A DNA stretch of 64,000 nucleotides from contig NZ_LT990039.1 in assembly GCF_900312975.1 (NCBI RefSeq), positions 1,860,001 to 1,924,000 on the forward strand, in the 5' to 3' direction. Made by a program: the position numbers and the translations under genes. The stretch's first letter is position 1. Every line of letters starts with the position of its first letter. This document shows, in pieces, positions 61,677 to 64,000 of this stretch. The stretch is from Massilistercora timonensis (lineage in GTDB: Bacteria > Bacillota > Clostridia > Lachnospirales > Lachnospiraceae). A model generated the notes under the pieces. The model did not search any database. It had not been told where the DNA came from and saw only the letters and a list, made by a program, of their open reading frames with translations.

Positions 61677-61682
61677 AAACGC

Positions 61683-61728
61683 AGAAGGGATATCCCTTCT
61701 TTATGCTTTGGTATTCACTAAAGCATAA
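61683..61728 (+). repeat. Partial module, copy 5, with a changed but still paired stem
   Basis: AGAAGGGATATCCCTTCT (61683-61700) is identical to the other copies. The second inverted repeat is TTATGCTTT...AAAGCATAA (61701-61728), where both arms differ from the other modules yet remain fully complementary. Confidence 0.8.
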
Positions 61729-61901
61729 AGAACTTTAACTGCGGCAAAGAAGGTTATTCGTTCCGCCCTGGCTGCCTGAACCGGCGCACCGGGGAACGGA
61801 TGGCATAGAACACCGAGAAAAAGGGGGGGGTGACACACCAAAAAGAATGATCAAACCCGTGTATTCACATAAATGTTATCTTGAAAGGAGAAAAATCAAT
61901 C

Positions 61902-63698
61902 ATGAAACTAAAGCGCAAACTTCTTGCAGGACTGCTGACGCTTTGTATGGCTGTTGGAATGGCTGTGCCGGCATTTGCGGAGAACGGCCCCTCGTCCGGG
62001 GACATGAGCTCCGCATGGGTGCAGCTGGTTCAGGGAGAAACAGGCAAGTTTCTGTACTCAAACAGCGGCAAAGTTGACACTGTGGAGGGCGCTGTCTATG
62101 ACAAGGCTACCAACACCATCACCCTGACAAACTACAACCACCCGGAAATGACCCTTGCCACCAACGAGATGGGCGACGATTTGAAGCTTCATCTGGTGGG
62201 TGACAATCATATCGCCGAACTGGTTGTATGGGGCTTCGGCTGGGGCGGCAATCTGGAAATTACCGGAGACGGCTCCCTGACCATCAATGAAAACAAAACG
62301 TCTCAGACTGCGGCGATCCGCTTTATGGCCGAGGGAACACCGGGTCTGCTCAAGGTCGGCTCAAACGCTTCTGTGACAGCGTATAAGAGCGCAGGTGAAA
62401 ACACTTATTCTGCGGCCTTTGTATCGACAACATCCTCAACCCTTCCCTTCACAGGTAATCTGGAAACAGAGCTTGCCCTGACCGCCAATTCCGGCATCGA
62501 GGGGGAGACCACCGAAAGGGAAAATGTCATATTTGAAAGTAAATATGTTGCTCAAAACTGGAAGGTTCTCACCAAGGGCGAGGACGGAAAGAAATACGGC
62601 GTTAATTACGGAACAATCTTAACCGGCAGCGATTTAACAAACGGCAAGCCTGTGGGCTATATCCACGAGCTGGTGAAGGTGGAAGGACTTCCTAGCCAAA
62701 ATGAATATCTTGCCGTTCAGATTGCTACCGTTGACGGACTTGAAGAGGACGCTCTGCCTGAGGGATATACCGACTCAGGGAAAACCATTACCGCCAAACC
62801 AGGCGATATCAACTCTATGACAGTGCTGATCAAGGACGGGCAGAGGTTTTATTGGGGAGTAGACCCGAATCAATCCCAGTGGTTGGCCTATCAGACCGCC
62901 GTTGATAACGTAACTGCGGAGGATTGGGGTCAGACAACCCAGACAAAAATTGTAGTGCCTGTGGCTGGAGAAGGCGTCAGCGGTGCGACCGAAGAAGATA
63001 TTCCGGCAGGCTATACCACCAACGTGGTAAAGACCGGCATGTATAGCTACTACTGCACCAATGATGTGATCAAAGTATCCCCGTCCGGGACTTCTACCGA
63101 TCCGGGCACTGATCCTGGAACAAAACCTGGTGAGGATACTGGCGCCAAAGATCTGACTGCTTCCGAAACCGGTGTTTCCATCTCCCTGACCGACGGCGTA
63201 CCGGAGGGTGCAGTGCTTTATGCCGACACCATTGCACAGGAAAGCGTGCTGGGAAGCCGTCCGGAACTGAAAGAGGAGCTGCCGGGCCTGCTGTCCATTT
63301 ACGAGATCAGCGTTAGAAAAGACGGTAAAGCTCTGGAAATCAAGGATAACCCCATGACGGTCAAAATCCCGATGAACGACCACCTGAAGGGCTACAAATA
63401 CTACCAGGCAGTATATCTGGGTGACCCGCTGGAACGCTTTGATGCAGTGGTGGAAGGTGACTTCCTGGTGTTTGAGACTACCCATCTGAGCCAGTATGCT
63501 ATCCTTGGCTCCAACACGCCGTTTGAAACCAGCGAAAAGCCCGAACAGCCTGGCAAGCCTTCTGAGAAAACAGAAAGCCCCCAGACCGGCGATAACAGCA
63601 ATATGTTCCTGTTGGTCGCTCTGCTGTTTGCCAGCGGTGGTGTTCTGACCGTGTTGGGTGTTACAGACAAGAGAAAAAAGAAAGGGATCACTAAATAA
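61902..63698 (+). CDS. Surface protein 5: secreted protein with PQTGD anchor
   Basis: Signal peptide MKLKRKLLAGLLTLCMAVGM, cleavage after AFA. The first 200 residues have short beta-helix-like repeats (LKLHLVGDNHIAELVV, NLEITGDGSLTINENK), the middle is unknown, and residues about 420-555 (GVSISLTDGVPEGAVLYADT to THLSQYAILGS) resemble the ZU5/GPI-like C-terminal domains found before sorting signals in Clostridia. SPQTGDNSN, a membrane helix and KRKKK complete the anchor. GAAAGGAGAAAA precedes the ATG. A perfect terminator follows. It lacks the conserved module at its 3' end. Confidence 0.83.
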   Translation: MKLKRKLLAGLLTLCMAVGMAVPAFAENGPSSGDMSSAWVQLVQGETGKFLYSNSGKVDTVEGAVYDKATNTITLTNYNHPEMTLATNEMGDDLKLHLVGDNHIAELVVWGFGWGGNLEITGDGSLTINENKTSQTAAIRFMAEGTPGLLKVGSNASVTAYKSAGENTYSAAFVSTTSSTLPFTGNLETELALTANSGIEGETTERENVIFESKYVAQNWKVLTKGEDGKKYGVNYGTILTGSDLTNGKPVGYIHELVKVEGLPSQNEYLAVQIATVDGLEEDALPEGYTDSGKTITAKPGDINSMTVLIKDGQRFYWGVDPNQSQWLAYQTAVDNVTAEDWGQTTQTKIVVPVAGEGVSGATEEDIPAGYTTNVVKTGMYSYYCTNDVIKVSPSGTSTDPGTDPGTKPGEDTGAKDLTASETGVSISLTDGVPEGAVLYADTIAQESVLGSRPELKEELPGLLSIYEISVRKDGKALEIKDNPMTVKIPMNDHLKGYKYYQAVYLGDPLERFDAVVEGDFLVFETTHLSQYAILGSNTPFETSEKPEQPGKPSEKTESPQTGDNSNMFLLVALLFASGGVLTVLGVTDKRKKKGITK

Positions 63699-63730
63699 CA
63701 TTGACAAACCCGAAATAGCATTATGATAAG

Positions 63731-63765
63731 CGGGCAGTGACCGAAAGACTGTCACTGCCCGTTTT
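63731..63765 (+). terminator. Terminator after surface protein 5
   Basis: CGGGCAGTGAC (63731-63741) and GTCACTGCCCG (63751-63761) form a perfect 11-bp stem followed by TTTT. Confidence 0.9.
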
Positions 63766-63936
63766 CAAAAAACTCGATGTGAATATATGCTGGAAGTGAA
63801 CATTTCTCGCTTTCGCAAAAAGCAGTCACGCAAACTGATTGAAAATTGAAAGGTTAAAGATAAAGGTCGGTGACGGTAAATATGTCTCCTGAAAAAAGAA
63901 TAGACAACCGGAGTCACTCTCCAGCATGATTTTAAG
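63766..63936. other. Gap at the right edge without a supported gene
   Basis: About 170 bp between two terminators. A 60-codon minus-strand frame (63765-63947) has no ribosome site and no recognisable content. It may be the remains of another element. Confidence 0.4.
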
Positions 63937-63972
63937 ACGCTCAGCAAGAAATTACTTGCTGAGCGTTTTTCT
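63937..63972 (+). terminator. Terminator hairpin near the window edge
   Basis: ACGCTCAGCAAG (63937-63948) pairs perfectly with CTTGCTGAGCGT (63955-63966), followed by TTTTTCTTT. The gene it serves is not identified. Confidence 0.75.
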
Positions 63973-64000
63973 TTACTCTCTCGACAAAATGCCGTTCCTT

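Noticed and set aside
55435-61728. Gene-cassette array with attC-like sites (integron)
   Set aside because: The modules contain a plain terminator and palindromes, no attC core sites are recognisable, and no integron integrase is in the window; gene duplication with homologous recombination explains the pattern.
1-64000. tRNA or rRNA genes, prophage structural genes, integrase
   Set aside because: None was found by reading; the island edges therefore have no visible attachment site.

Overview
The window reads as chromosome of a spore-forming, GC-rich gut Firmicute, most likely a Lachnospiraceae (Clostridia). The evidence is the sporulation gene set (spoIIAA-spoIIAB-sigF, a spoVA operon, spoIIID), a Gram-positive bile salt hydrolase, an Na+/H+-type membrane pyrophosphatase, and surface proteins with PQTGD sorting signals. 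Species cannot be fixed from sequence reading alone.

Layout. 1-8 kb is core: the tail of an unknown gene, folC, a TPR membrane protein, the spoIIA operon, then spoVAA-AB-AC-AD-AE behind a sigma-G-like promoter. Two inverted copies of a palindromic REP-like element flank spoVAC-spoVAD. 8-22 kb is metabolism and housekeeping: malQ and a GH13 alpha-glucosidase, a PTS EIIC-like permease, corrinoid adenosyltransferase, a small alarmone synthetase, an SfsA-MutY fusion, hppA, bile salt hydrolase, a GDSL esterase, a tautomerase, and an SPFH protein with an Arc-like regulator.

22.6-40.3 kb behaves as a defence island. It holds an Abi_2 HEPN gene, a SIR2-HerA pair, a decayed small gene, an MmeI-like single-chain restriction-modification enzyme, a PLD-helicase-DUF3427 gene split by an intact IS21-family element (8-bp target duplication, frame restored on excision), a NUDIX gene, and a MazF-fold toxin. 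The core of this stretch (25.4-32.5 kb) is sharply AT-rich. The Abi_2 gene and the MazF-fold gene share one layout: consensus-like promoter, short structured RNA, intrinsic terminator, then the toxin reading frame. That is the architecture of RNA-antitoxin (type III-like) systems, and these two loci are the best candidates for undescribed biology here.

40.4-46.8 kb returns to core genes: a SWIM zinc-finger protein, spoIIID with its ribosome site buried in a hairpin, a diguanylate cyclase, a MATE transporter and guaA. 47-64 kb is variable. A scar fuses a Tn1549-like parA 5' end, an inverted ABC permease fragment and a sortase 3' end. Next come a pilin-like protein, an HTH regulator, a lipoprotein, a membrane-bound LuxR regulator, a MITE-like element, and five secreted surface proteins with sorting signals. 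The first four surface genes are each followed by a near-identical module of about 150-170 bp (terminator plus two palindromes). The genes are mosaics of each other, which suggests recombination reshuffles their outer domains.
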